Source of the DNA: Poa pratensis
Taxonomy: Eukaryota; Streptophyta; Magnoliopsida; Poales; Poaceae
NCBI GenBank assembly: GCA_947311845.1
Contig: CAMZMU010000013.1
Location: forward strand, 2,517,198-2,581,197
Direction: 5' to 3'
Length of the DNA: 64,000 nt
In this document: one piece after another, positions 21,050 to 33,625 of the stretch
Numbering within the stretch: the stretch's first letter is position 1
How the letters are laid out: each line of letters opens with the position of its first letter
Made by a program: the position numbers and the translations under genes
Notes under the pieces: generated by a model
The model's database searches: none
Seen by the model: the letters and a program-made list of their open reading frames with translations, nothing else
Told to the model about the DNA's origin: nothing

Positions 21050-22528
21050 CATTCAGCCAAAACAATGCGAGTTTTGTACTTGGCGCACAGATAATAAAGA
21101 AATCGCTGGCCACCAATAGATTCAAGGGACAAAATTGAAGAAACCAAGAGTCTACTCCTTACGTCCTCTCATAAGTGATCAAAGCTTTGCTGATTCCTGG
21201 ATCGGTCGGTTTTGCAGGATAACTCTGCCCATGATGTACACCACCATAGCACCATAGCCCGAACTTCAGCAACACCGCTTCTAGGAATGTGCATCAGCTG
21301 ACCATCAATTCAAAAGCAAGGTGCGCTGCATTAGGGACAGGGATGTTACAGTTCAGGGAGCTGGTTGGGCCAAGTTTGTGAACTTGCTCATCCTCGCCAT
21401 GCTGAGACAAGAACTTGTCGTAAGCGAACTTTTTTTGTGCATACTACGCTCTCAAGCTGCCAGTACATGATTCATCTTCTTCAATCTCGAATTCTCAAAT
21501 CCTTGCTATTAGGAGAACACGATACACAGGAAACCACCTCCACTCCACCGTTCTCAATTTCCCATCCCCCTGGACATCAATGTAGAATCCAAATCCACCC
21601 CATGGTTGCAGGTCCTGGATCCTCACAACTTCGCGAGGGAGGAGACCACTTGGGGCGGCGCTGGATCACGACAAGTCGATGATGACGGCCACGGGGAGAT
21701 GTGCAGGTCGCCTCTAGTGCAGCATCGGCGAGATCTCCATCACCAAGTTGATTGGCTGCCACAGAAGTGGCCTCCGGCCCTCCCCTGCCCTCAGCTCTGC
21801 TGCTCTGCGTTCTTCTGCATCCCCACTTTTTCCATGGAGCGCTAGCAGGAGTCCAGGCAACGGCGGAGCTGTCGATCTACGCCTCCTAGTCTGGACTCGG
21901 GAGTCCATTATCGGGGTGCCGAGATCGACACGAGTCGTGCGTTCGGTAGCCAGCGGGCTTCATATCCCGCACAAACAAACCGCGAAAAAACTGGGTGACC
22001 TCGTGTTAGTCGTGGTCTCCTCCTTTTCGTTGTGGTCAATCTCGTCTCCTTGTTGCCGGTTTTCGTCGTGGTCATGACCCGTGCAGGAGAAGCACTCCGG
22101 GTTTCATTTTTCGTGGTAGTTGATATCGTATCTGGATCCCACATGTATATACAGGGATCCGGGGGTGAGATCGAGCTAGGACACGCGCCCGCTAAGAAAT
22201 CCTAAAGCGGATCGGTATGGAGTTGTTTCCTTCCACGGGATCAAAGGCGAAGTCGGACGTGACATACGAACAATCGACGCGGTGCGGCATATGAAGACGC
22301 CTTTCACGACGGACGAAAGCACAATCCGACGGACGATGAGAGAAACGCTCCTACTAGGTATAGGTATAGATGGGCACATGATCTGCCTCGGCAAGTACTA
22401 GGATCCTGAGCATTGACTTTGGGGAGAGGGCGAGTGTTCCTCTCGCGTACAGCTCACTACGGTTCCTTCGTAAATCTAGGTTTATCAGTCGTCGACGGTC
22501 GGCGAGCTTGCGGAGGCGGAGCTACCTC
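21050..22528. other. Upstream region of the FRS pseudogene
   Basis: No separate gene could be supported. The last 400 bases precede the first FRS exon and would contain its promoter. I see no strong TATA box. Confidence 0.35.
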
Positions 22529-23366
22529 ATGGAAGAACTGAACGGCGACCTCGAGTTCTTCTTCGAGAAAGTAGATTCAAGGTACGAAGGCCCCTGACGT
22601 CTGTGCTTTGTTCTTGGGGTGGGTGAGACCTAGGATTTGAGGGATTTGGGCTATTTGTGGATGCGGCGGATCTAGGGTTTCATATCTGTGTCACTGATTT
22701 CTCCGCCTCGATGATTTGTAGGATTATACCACGGGCATGCGCGGGAGATTTGCTGGAGCACAATGTGATTGATAAGAGTGAGTTGCTGTCCATTAAGACA
22801 TCGACGCTTGGGGAGCGGGCAGATTTGGTGGACGAAGCGGCTGAGCGTCTGATTACATCTGAAGCTGCCTCGCCGGATTCAATATCGGAGAGAATCCACG
22901 AATGCCCTCCGGTGGCATTGTCTAGTCCTTCTAACGCAGTGGCCTACAAGCCGGCGATGGGCCTTGTTGAAGCTTCTCACATGGAGGCAGCGCCGGCGGC
23001 CATGGTTGTAGATGCCGGAACATCGTCGTCTTTCAGTTCGGCTAGAATGGCGGGTGAAACGCCTGTTGGAGCTACTAGACCGTCAGCTGCGGTGGGCTGC
23101 AAGAGACAGAGGGATTCTGTTGAAGAATTCTGTATGGAGCCGACTCCGGCGTCTCGGAAGCTCCCAGCACCAACCGGGTCTGTTTCCAGTTCTGCTAGAA
23201 TACACGATGGACCGCCTGGTGCATCCTCGAGTCCCTCGACCGCTTTGGGGTGCAAGCTCACAAGGGATTCAGTTCACAATTCTGATTTATCCCCCGACAT
23301 GGGTGAAGAGGTCGATTCAGGGGCAAAGACAGTAGATGGGGTGTGTGCCAACGTGTGGACACGAAG
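22529..23366 (+). pseudogene. FRS pseudogene exons 1-2 (N-terminal region)
   Basis: Exon 1 (22529-22581) starts MEELNGDLEFFFEKVD and leaves two bases. After an intron with GTACG..TTGTAG borders, exon 2 (22722-23366) completes the codon. It stays open for about 215 codons and ends at AAG/GTAAGA. The protein is Ser/Ala/Pro-rich and contains three diverged repeats of about 50 residues (units near SERIHECPP, SARMAGETP and SARIHDGPP), each with a following GCK/AYK..RDSV-type part. No domain is recognised. An ATG at 22657 is in the intron and is rejected as start. This part is undamaged; a CACTA element begins 20 bases after its donor. Confidence 0.65.
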
Positions 23367-24049
23367 GTAAGATCGATATCCATTGGCACTACAGGAAGCA
23401 GGCGCTACACCGACGGCTTAAAGCCCTCGGCATAGGCCAGAACGCCGTCGGCATAGCCTATGCCGACGGCAGCCATCGGCGTACGTCCCTCGGCGTACCA
23501 CGGCCTCGGCACAGCCACGTTTGCCGTCGGCATAGATAATGCCATCGGCGTAGCCTGCGTGCCGACGTCCAGACCTAGCCGTCGGCGTCTAGGCCGTCGG
23601 CGTAGGCCAGGTGGGCCCCAAGACGAGCCCCTGACGGTGGCAGCTTGTACGCCGACGACTTTGCCCTCGACATAGGCTGTCCACGCGGCGGTGCCTGGAG
23701 AGCCCAGACACGACCCTATGCCGACGGCTTTGCCCTCGGCATAGGCTGCTACGTGGCGGCGCCTGGGGAGCCCAGGCACGACCCGACGGCATTGCCCTCG
23801 GCATAGGGTTGCCAGGTTTTTTTTAATTCATTCCAGCAGCTCGTTTCAGCAATAATTACAGCAAAATGACAGCTAAAATTCATCATCCAGTGCAAATAAG
23901 ATCATATCATCATCAAGTAGATCATAGGACTATCAAGTGCAAAATAAGATCAAATCATCATCCAAAATGCTATATCATCAAGTAGATACACACATAGGAC
24001 TATCATCATACATAGCTAAATGTCTAGCTCGAGGCCGAAAGCCCTACAT

Positions 24050-25275
24050 CTAGCGAGACGGAGCAGGCGACCGACGGCGCGGCGCGCCAGTAGAACCATC
24101 AGAAGCACTAGGCGAAGCACCAGGCGAAGCACCAAGCGAACGACCAGGAGAAGGACCATCGGGATGAACCGGTGTGATCTCACGCGAACCCGGCGACGCA
24201 CTAGGAGAAGCACGACCAAAGTGTGCGTTCTCCGAACATCCCGTTCCCTACATGTTTGAGCAAGAGTTAGCAACTTGCGAGGCAAAGGAAAGCGGTAACC
24301 ATTGGTTTGGCAAAGAACTTACCGGGGTCGATGAGTAGTATGTGAGAGCGAATTCGTCCTTCGATGGAAACAGTGGCGGCGGCCCTGGCCTTGGAGGCCG
24401 CTCTCCTATCGGGTCCCCCCGCTTTCCAGTGCTAACAAACCTCATCATATGCTGCAAGATAGTTTAGATGTCAGGCGTTGCAGAAATAAAGGTTCAAACT
24501 AGGGAAAGTGGGACTTGTCGTCTTTTGCAAAAATAAAGGTTGAAACTTACAGCATCGAGCAACTCTTGGTATGAGGTGTAGGCCTCACTCCTCAGCAACC
24601 ACTCGTGATAGGCCGCCTTATATTCCGTATGAGCGGAAGCATAGCCCGCCTCGAAATCAGGCTACAATTTTGAAAATAATAAATCTTGTCAACTTAGCCA
24701 TGCAGGAACGAATGTCGGAAAGAGGTTGAAAATAACAAAAACTTACATCGGTGGAGGTGGATCGACGAGGCTGTCGAGGAGGCGGGATAGGGGGGCTACC
24801 GGTGGGGAGGGTAGCTCGGATACGCGTGAAGCTCGTGGTAGGCTTGGCCTTCTTATCAAGAACGCGCAAACGGCCATGCTGCCTTCCGTGCCCCGACAGG
24901 ATCAACGAAGTCTTGTCGGTCTCCTCGTGAATGGGGTCATCCACCTCCGGGTGAAAACCCTAAACCGTCGAGCAGTAGGATCGCAAGTCCTCCTCGGAAG
25001 TGCCGAAGTACTCGGAAAGCGAGGGATGAGGCTTCTCTAGATCGGGCTTCTTCTCCTTCATCTTCTGCCACACTTCTAAGTCAGTCTTCGGCGTCCCGGT
25101 ATCGGCCTCCTGCATCGCAAAAAGAAATGTTATGCGTATCAAGTAGGAACATGACGGGAAATAAATGCAGGTCGTTCCATGTATATATACCATCTTTTCC
25201 TTGTAGCGGTCATGGTTGCGGTTTCCCCCATTGTGTGTTCCCTCGTGGCCTCGGTTTTTCTTGTTCCGGTGGCTC
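24050..25275 (-). pseudogene. CACTA second-ORF (transposase-associated) protein, C-terminal part
   Basis: Five minus-strand exons join in one frame: about 25275-25191, 25109-24747, 24661-24551, 24451-24323 and 24247-24050 (TAG), each with GT-AG borders (donors GTATAT, then GTAAGT three times). The text around EADTGTPKTDLEVW, LSEYFGTSEEDLRSYCSTV and HEETDKTSLILSGHGRQHGR is what I know from the second ORF of grass CACTA elements (Transposase_24-like). The last exon is a Gly/Ser/Pro-rich tail. A single in-frame TAG at 24960-24962 interrupts exon 2 of this set; the frame is open on both sides. The N-terminal exons upstream of about 25275 were not found. Confidence 0.75.
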
Positions 25276-25395
25276 ATAATATGCAGCAAGTAATAATAAA
25301 TTTATTCAATGTCACCAGATTAATTACGGCCAAATTTTATCTTTTACAGCATGCAAGGGTTCACCTACACTTCTAATAGGTAGGGGCCTATCCCA

Positions 25396-25607
25396 CCCGA
25401 GTATGTGTAGATCGAGTCGTGTTCCATGTTCTACCCTGACCCGAGACGGAATTTCGGCAGCACCTCCCCGCTGTTCTTCAGAATACACGTCTCGAGCTTG
25501 TCAAGCCGAGAGGGTGTGCTTCCGAAGAACAACGGGGAGGTGCTGCCAAAATTCCGTCTCAGGAAGGGGTAGAACATGGAACACGACTCGATCTACACAT
25601 ACTCGGG
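25396..25607. repeat. 212-bp near-perfect palindrome
   Basis: The arms begin CCCGAGTATGTGTAGATCGA at 25396 and end with its reverse complement at 25607. They match over about 85 bases with few mismatches and continue weakly to the centre near 25501. A transcript would fold into a long hairpin. It lies between transposase exons and further repeats of CACTA 2. Confidence 0.9.
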
Positions 25608-25639
25608 CTATCCAAAAACGTGGACAATCCGGAAGAGGT

Positions 25640-26350
25640 ATGGTTATAAATATGCAAAGATGGACAATCCTGCATATTTATAAATTTGTAACCCTTCCGA
25701 ACGGGATCTGACTCGGGTTACGCGACTTGCAGGTGATCTACAGAGAAAAACCCTATGCAGTAAGATTACAAGGGAGGCGAAAAATTTATACCCTAAAAGC
25801 GTGATCGGTGGCCGGAGAAGGTCGAGGACGTGCTCCGGAAGCGGGGCGACGAAACAGGGGCACCGAGGCGGCCCCTCCTCAGCTGGAGAAGAAGCCCCGC
25901 AACGACGTGCGGGACTGACGGTGGTGGCTGGCGGGAAGCTACGTCATCTGAAATGCACACAAACAATAAACATTAGCACAGATGTATGACAACATAAATA
26001 TTCATGAAAATGCTTAAAACATGAATTTTTGGCACGGACCGTGAAAATCGCTATCGGAGATGGCTATCGGTACGGGCGGCGGTGCTAGAGGTGGAGTGGA
26101 GCTACTTCACCTGCAAAACACCGACACAATCACTAACACGTACTAATCATTTTAGCAATATTCATGGAAATGTGACATCGGCTCAAAGGGCAGAGCAAGG
26201 ACCGGAAGGGCGAAAGATTTATACCCTCAAAGTGTGATCGGTGAACGAACAAGGTCAGCGATGCTCTCCGGAGGGGGTGGGGCAGCGGAACAGGTGCATA
26301 AGGGCGGGAACCTACTACACCTGAAAAGCACACAATCAACAGGTCAAAAA
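25640..26350. repeat. Diverged direct repeats inside CACTA 2
   Basis: TTTATACCCT.AAAG.GTGATCGGTG..GAA.AAGGTC.. GC..CTCCGGA occurs at about 25788 and 26218, followed in both cases by ACCTGAAA-like sequence and CACACAA. No coding assignment. Confidence 0.5.
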
Positions 26351-26599
26351 TTAACTAACTCACAGATAATCTTCAATCTCAATTAGGGACAACAAAAAAA
26401 CAGAAATTAAAACAGGAAGCAACAACTCACGGTGGGTGATGAACAGGGGCACAAGGGCTAGGCCGGCGGGTGAGGATGAGCTCGAGGTCGACGGCCTGTG
26501 CGTGGGAGAAAAGCTCCTGGTCGCCGGCGAGGTTGCTACGGAGCTCCTTGCTTCGGACCCCTCGTGCAGGGGAGTAGGAGCACGGCCCGCTCGTGGAGG

Positions 26600-26828
26600 G
26601 AGTAGGAGCACGGGCGGGCATGGAGGGGGGCGATCATGGGCGGGCGTGGAGGGGGGCGAGCACGGGTGGAGGCTGGCGAGCACGGGCGGCCGGGGTGGCG
26701 GCGGGCGAGCACGGGTGGAGGCAGCCGGGGGTGGCGGTGGGCGAGCATGGGTGGAGGCGGGCGAGCACGTGCGGCCGGGGGTGGTGGCGGGCGAGCACGG
26801 GCGGCCGGGATTGGAGGCGCGAGAGCAC
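26600..26828. repeat. GC-rich minisatellite
   Basis: Irregular units built from GGCGGGCGAGCACGGG and GGCCGGGGGTGG. The Pro/Arg/Ala-rich open frames on both strands here are products of the repeat. Confidence 0.65.
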
Positions 26829-28394
26829 TGATGACGTGAAAGCACACGTTCGTTGGGAGACCCCAAGAGGAAGGTATGAAGCTGTGCAGCAGCACGTTTT
26901 CCCTCAGTAAGATACCAAGGTTATCAATCCAGTAGGAGTAAGAAATCACTTCTGAAGGTTGTCAGTGGCGCGCTGACGTGGAACCTGCACACAACACAAT
27001 CAAACTACTTTGCCCCAACGAAACAGTTAGGTTGTCAATCTCACCGGCTTGCTGAAAACAAAGGATTAAACGTATGGTGTGGAAAATAGTGTTTAATTGC
27101 AGAGAATGAAAAGGAACAATGATTGTTGTTGGTTGTATTATCAGTGTAAAAGAATGGACCGGGGTCAACAGTTCACTAGTGGTGTCTCTCCATAAAAGAT
27201 AACTAACATGCTGGGTGAACAAATTACAGCTGGGCAATTGATAAAATATTGAGCGCATAACAATGCATATATACGACAAGATGACTACTATGATATTCAA
27301 TTGGGCATTTCAACATGATACATAGATCGTTATCCAACAGAATCTATGACTAATAATCCACCTTCAGGTTGACATCCGTGTTCCCCGTTGGTATTAAGTT
27401 GCAAGCAACAGATTATTGTATTAAGTAAAGTGCGTAACGTAAACAATACAATTATCCTTAGACAAAGCATTGCTGTTTTACCCCTAGTGGCAACAGCACA
27501 TCCACAACCTTAGAAGTTGCTGTTACTCTCACAGATTACTAGAGACTGAACCCACTATCTTGCATAAATACCCCCTCTTGGAGTTAAAAACATCTACTTG
27601 GCCTAAGCATCTACTAGTAACGGAGAGCATGCAAGATCATAAATAACATATAAGATAGATAGATAATCAACTTGACATAGTATTCAATATTCATCGGATC
27701 CCAGCAAACACAACATGTAGCATTACAATAATATGATCTTGATCATGATAGGCAGCTCACAAGATCTAAACATGATATCACAAGGAGGAGAGACAACCAT
27801 CTAGCTACTTCTATGGACCCGTAGTCCAAGGATGAACTACTCACGCATCACTCCGGAGGCAGGCATGGCGATGTAGAGCCCTCCGGTGATGATTCCCCTC
27901 TTCGGCAGGGTGCCGGGAGAGCTTCTGAACCCTCCCGAGCTAGGGTTGACGACGGTGGCGTCTCTGGAACTTTTCGTGGATAATGGCTCGGGTATTTAGG
28001 GTTTTCGCGTCGGGGGAATTATATAGGCGAAAGGGCGGCGGCTGGAGGCACCCGAGGGGGCCACACCACCCCACGGCGCGGCAGGAGGTGGGCCCGCGCC
28101 GCCCCATGGTGTGGCTGCCTCCTAGGGCGTCTCCGTCTCTCCTTTGGACTCCGTGTACGTATTGGAAAAATAGGAGGTCCTGTCCAAGTTTCGTCCAATT
28201 CCGAGAATATTTCCAGAACAGCTTTTCTGGAATACAAAAACAGCAGAAAACAGGAACTGACACTGTGGCATCTTGTTAATAGGTTAGTCCCAGAAAATGC
28301 ATAAATATGCTATGAAGTGTATATAAAACATGTAGCAATTGGTATAATATAAACATGGAACATCAGAAATTATAGATACGTTTGAGATGTATCA
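26829..28394 (-). mobile_element. Solo LTR, 1566 bp, nested in CACTA 2
   Basis: Ends are TG..CA (TGATGACGTG at the left, GAGATGTATCA at the right), with the 5-bp duplication AGCAC at 26824-26828 and 28395-28399. On the minus strand it starts TGATACATCTCAAACGTATC. It resembles a very common grass LTR whose copies open TGATACGTCTCCAACGTATC. A TATA-like CCTATATAA lies on the minus strand near 28018-28026, giving the reading direction. No internal sequence remains. Confidence 0.85.
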
Positions 28395-28608
28395 AGCACC
28401 GACGGTGGCGGCGTGCGTGGGTGGGGATCGAGCGGCGGCGGCGTGCGTGCGTGTGTGGTGGGGATGGAGAGAACGGGTGAGGTTGGTGGGGATAATGGTC
28501 AGGACCTAGCCTTCGGCATAGACGTAGTATTTTATGTTTTTTGAATTTTTTTTTGCGATTCAATTATTCGCTATTGTTGTTAATATTTTAAGACATTATA
28601 TATTTTTT

Positions 28609-30013
28609 GGCGATTCCGACACTCCGGAGCCCCGCATCGGCGAAACCCTGACCCAGCTAGGAAAAAGTCAAACTTGGACGTCTACCCCCTTGACCGGTGC
28701 CGGGAGGGGGTGCAAGTGTGGACTTTTTTGCTTGGTTGTGCTAGGGTAGGACATGGGAACATGGAAAACCAACTTTTATCACAAGCTGTCACAAGATTCC
28801 ACCCGGTTTACCCGGAACGAGAGTTTTCAGCTATAAGTGCGGAACTTTCCAAGGGAGTAAGTGATGCCGGTGAAGACGGCCTGGCCTCAGAGCAGGATAT
28901 TGGACCTCAACAAATACCACCACACTTGTATACATATGATATGGCACGACCTAGGTTTAGCCGGGATTCCGACGCTCCGGAGCCCCGCATCGGCGAAACC
29001 CTGACACAGCTGGGAAAAGTCAAAGTTGGACATCTACCCCCTTGACCGGCGCTAGGAGGGGTGCAAGTGTGGACATTTTTGCTTGGTTGTGCTAGGATAG
29101 ACATGGGAACATGGAAAACCAACTTTTATCACAAGTTGTCACAAGATTCCCCCCGGTTTACCCGGAACTGGAGTTTTCAGCTATAAGTGCGGAACCTTCC
29201 TAGGGAGTAAGTGATGCCGCTAAAGACGGTCAGGCCTCAGAGTAGGATATTGGCCCTCCCCCACATACCACCACACTTTTATACATATGATATGGCACCA
29301 CCTAGGTTTAGAAGGGATTCCGACGCTCCGGAGCCCCGCATCGGCAAAACCCTGACCCAGCTGGGAAAAAGTCAAAGTTGGACGTCTACCCCCTTGACCG
29401 GCGCTGGGAGGGGGTGCAAGTGTGAACTTTTTTGCTTGGTTGTGCTAGGGTAGGACATGGGAACATGTAAAACGAACTTTTATCACAAGTTGTCACAAGA
29501 TTTCCCCCAGTTTACCCAGAACGGGAGTTTTCAGCTATAAGTGCGGAACCTTCCTAGGGAGTATGTGATGCCGGTGAAGACGGTCAGGCCTCAGAGCAGG
29601 ATATTGTCCCTCCCCCACATACCACCACACTTTTATACATATGATATGGCACCATCTAGGTTTAGCGTATTCCGACGCTCCGGAGCCCCGCATCGGCGAA
29701 ACCCTGACCCAGCTGGGAAAAAGTCAAAGTTGGACGTCTACCTCCTTGACCGGCGCCGGGAGGGGGTGCAAGTGTGGACTTTTTTGCTTGGTTGTGCAAG
29801 GGTAGGACATGGGAACATAGAAAACCAACTTTTATCACAAGTTGTCACAATATTCTCCCCGGTTTACCCGGAACGGGAGTTTTCAGCTATTAGTGCGGAA
29901 CTTTCCTAGGGAGTAAGTGATGCCGGTGAAGACGGTCAGGCCTCAGAACTGGATATTGGCCCTCCCCACATACCACCACAATTATATACATATGATATGG
30001 CACCACCTAGGTG
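28609..30013. repeat. 352-bp tandem repeat, four copies
   Basis: CCGGAGCCCCGCATCGGC recurs at 28624, 28977, 29328 and 29680, periods 353, 351 and 352. The copies share the whole unit, ending near GGCACCACCTAGG. Units are about 90-95 percent alike by eye. Short open frames inside recur once per unit and are not genes. It lies within CACTA 2 close to its right subterminal array. Confidence 0.93.
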
Positions 30014-31259
30014 TGAGAGATAAGATTCACGACGTCATTTTATGTGGGTGGAGACCACTATTCGGAGGGCACGAATCCCTCCAATTGATAAAAAAATATA
30101 AACATATTAAACTAATTGAGAGTAATAAATAAATACATAAAAATGAAGAGTTAAAAAAACCATGGCAATTGTGCCGACGGTCGGCGTAGCTACGCCTACG
30201 ACTAAGCCATCATAAACCAACGCTACGCCGACGGCTTTTATACGCCGACGGCCCGACGAGGCCTACGCCGAGGGATTTTTCTATGCCGAGGGTAGCCGTC
30301 GGCGTAGCCAGGCTACTTTCCTACGGCGTTTTCTACGCCGAGGGCCAAGTCGACGGGCTGGCCTCTTCGGGTTCTACGCCGACGGCCCCGATAAAAAGCC
30401 GTCGGCGTAGAATCTGGCCGTCGGCGCAGCGCGCCGTTCCTGTAGTGTGGATGATATCTTTGCTGAAAATTTACTTGCATATAATGGGTGCATGATGTTG
30501 GGTTGATCTGTCAGGTTTAAGACAGAGTCGAAAGAACATTTAACGGGGAGGTCCACGAACCAACGTTTGGGGCCTCACGGTATGTAACAGAAAAACCCTG
30601 ATCGGGGGCAACCAAAACCAACGACTTGGTCTCGGTCCCGGTTCCCAGGCACCACATATATAAAGGATTAGTTAGCTCGTTTTGTGGTGACGATCACATA
30701 CGAGACATACACGTCCAGAATCCTAACAACCGATCTAAAAGAGGTGCCCAAGGGATCCGAAGGCCGTTACCACCGCCAGCCACCAGGAGGGTGTGCTGTC
30801 GGCGTCCATGGGCCTCCGCCACGGCTACTGCGTCCCTGCTTCATCTACCTCGACCGCAAGTCCAGTCTTGCAGGCAACCATGTCTTCTTCATCAACTTGT
30901 AAGCATCCCTAATCTCTCTGTCAGATCCATTTTTCCGTGTTCTAGATGGCTGTCACAGTGGATCTAGTCATTACTAGATGTTTTAGTTCTAACATTGGTA
31001 TCAGAGCCTATGTGATAGCACTAGAATCGTTATGGATCCGTTTTATCAAGTTTTAGTCAGATTGATCATGTTTTAGGCAAGTTTTAGATTGATTCTGTCT
31101 CAGATTAGCCCAGTTTTGCTTGTTAATGAACTAAAAGTAGTCAATGTTGCCTCGGGACAGAGCCATTATATCAAGTTAATCATGTTTGATAAGCCAAGAT
31201 TTAAAGTTTAAGGTCAAGTTAATGTTTTGGTTAATTAAACATGAATCATACCGTGGCAA

Positions 31260-33290
31260 TCTTCAAGTTTTACCAAGCAATTAGAAGGAGGGGAGTACGA
31301 AATTGACAAGGAAAAGAAAAATCCCCTCCTGCCCGAATCCAAACCCTAGCCAAATTCCCCAAAAAGTTGACGAACTCTAGAACTCAAAAATCAAGCCAAT
31401 TTTTCGAAGGTTTAGGGTTCGGAAGTTCTCACTTTTAGCTGTGGCGGCACAAAATGGACGAGACGCGCACGGCCTCTGTGCCAGTGCGCCGTCATCGCCA
31501 ACGCCGCTGCTCCCTCCCGACGGATGGGCCGCGCGGATGAACGCGCCGCGAGGCGCGGAATGGACGAGAGCTTCACTGGCCGCCGCGCCACCAGTCGTCG
31601 TCGTCACAAAAGGGCCGCCGCTCGCCGGCGTACACCACCTCCTAGCCGCCCCGCAACGAACACGACACGAAAGCCATTCTCGACGGACGAGCACGATGGA
31701 CTAGGTCCCGCGCGCGCTCCTCCGGCGAGCAACACCACCGCGCTGACATGGAAAAGGGGGAGGGCAACGTGCCGCCGCCGCCGTCGCGTCTCTCTCTCTC
31801 ACGGGAGCGAAGAAATCGGGGAGGGAGCAGAATGAGGACTAGGGTTAGGGATTTTGACCGGGGCATGGTTTTGTTCGACCGCAGAGCGTGGAAAGCCGTT
31901 GGATTAGATCCAACGGCCGATCTGGCTGCGGGACAAACTGGGCCTCGGGGTCGTTGTTGGGCCAAATCCTAGATGGGCTGCGGTCCAAGTTTCATTAAGC
32001 TCAGCTTCTGCTTAAGTTTTGGGCTGGGCTGCAGTGGACTTTTATGTCCAAATTTAGTATTTTAAGTTTCTGCTTTAATTTCAGTGCATTTTTTGAGGTT
32101 TTATATTCAAGTTCATTATGCACTGTTTTAAAAACAGAAAATAATTGCCTAAAATAGTGTTGAGTATCATTTTAAATATCAATGGATGTTGAGAATTAAT
32201 ATTGTAAATTGATATTTATTATGAAAATGATGAAGTATTCAGCCTTTTTAGTTTTCAGTGCTTTTATTGAGTTTAAAAGTTTTCAAATAAAGTTTTATGC
32301 ACTGTTTACATCGGAAAATGCCTGAAGTTTAATCGGGATATAATGCTATAAGATTAATGTAAGTCATTATGGCATTTTAATGTTGAGTAGTTATGAATGT
32401 TGTGAGATGAAGTTTAAGTTGAGGCCATGTTTATGGTGTTTATTAATGAAGTGATCATCTCTAATGGGCTGAGGCCACCTTAAGGAAAGTTTAATGGCTG
32501 CGTGGTTCATTTTTCCGTAGCACACTATGCATCCTAATAATGATAAGTCATAATGATAAAGTATTATGTCAGATGCATTTAAGTCTTTTGACATTCACTG
32601 GCAGAAGGTGATGGAGGCTCAGCATGATGATTCTCTGAACAAGGACGTTTAGAGATTTTAATGTGATGTCATGGTCATAAGTTGTCATTTATTGACTATT
32701 AAAAGTTTATTATTTAATGAGACCGTGATGTAATATCCCAAATTTTATTTGGAGAATGTTTATAATGTTATTTCCACTGAGGACATCAAATCTATTGTTT
32801 ACTCTGTGGAATGTCATGATGAGAATGTTTAAAATGAATGATACTTTTGTTGTCATGTCATTGAAAGGATAAGCTTTGACATGTTTTATTGATATTATTT
32901 AAAATATGATGTCAAAATTTGATGGAAAATGATCAGTGATAAATTATGAATCCACGTGTCTAGGAACATATTGGATTGCATCATATATGTTGGTGTTTTA
33001 TGTTAGTGATGGCTATTAATTTAGCAAATGAGTTTGCTGATCATTATGTGATTTAAGTTTCTATAGTCAAAACAAGGAGTTTTGATTTGAGTTTTCATTT
33101 AAGAGCATAAGTTTTATGGTATATGACAGTATTCTGACCAACGTTGATTATTGTCATGTCCCATTTTGAATAAATAGTGTTCTTTTCCGCTTTCAACCCA
33201 ACGGTGATACGGATTAGAACACAATTAGCTTGTTTTGTTTAGAACAGTTCAAGTTTGATGCTTATTTTTGATGCTCATAAAGATGTTGTC
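31260..33290. other. Leader region of the Copia element
   Basis: GC-rich at 31320-31980, then AT-rich with no open frame or domain. Nothing coding can be supported. Confidence 0.4.
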
Positions 33291-33299
33291 CTTATTTCA

Positions 33300-33625
33300 G
33301 AAATGGACCACAAAACAAGGTTCATTTTGAACACTGGGGCTGTCTTCGAAAGTGGAAGGAAAACGTTCTGTTCCCGATAGAGATTTTTGACTTTCACATT
33401 GCACTATATGAAGAGGCTCCCAGAGTTCCTATTGTGAATTCTGCCGAGTAGAAGGAAAAGTATGACCTGAAAGAAGTTGAGTGGGAGAAGTCAAACAATA
33501 TTTCACTCCTCATCGTGAAGCGTACCATCTCCTCTGAGATAAAGTATGCAATTCCCGATTCAGAATATACCAAAGATTATTTGGTCTCTATTGAGGAATA
33601 TTTTAAGGATAAATTACCCGTTTAA
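33300..33625 (+). pseudogene. Copia gag relic (UBN2-type)
   Basis: Reading the + strand gives a decayed gag: HIALYEEAPRVPIV, an in-frame TAG at about 33450, then EWEKSNNISLLIVKRTISSE and IPDSEYTKDYLVSIEEYF. This is the known Copia gag pattern of grass elements. The frame breaks soon after. Confidence 0.7.

Larger units (their letters stand above)
23387..30447. mobile_element. CACTA element 2, 7.06 kb, in an FRS intron
   Basis: The ends are CACTACAGGAAGCAGGCG at 23387 and GCGCGCCGTTCCTGTAGTG at 30447, inverted. The 3-bp duplication TGG lies at 23384-23386 and 30448-30450. Subterminal arrays of GCCGACGGC/GCCGTCGGC motifs fill 23400-23810 and 30170-30435. It carries transposase-associated exons on the minus strand (24050-25275), a 212-bp palindrome, a GC-rich minisatellite, a solo LTR and a 352-bp satellite. 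The main TNP2-type transposase gene is not recognisable, so the element is probably non-autonomous. Confidence 0.93.

Noticed and set aside
22657..22721. ATG at 22657 as start of the FRS N-terminal exon
   Set aside because: It lies before a TTTGTAG acceptor, and exon 1 at 22529 joins in phase, so these codons are intron.
26360..26949. Proline/alanine-rich frames on both strands
   Set aside because: Produced by the GC-rich minisatellite at 26600-26828 and not by a gene.
28609..30013. CRISPR array or coding repeats
   Set aside because: 352-bp head-to-tail units without unique spacers in a plant transposon; the recurring short frames are repeat by-products.
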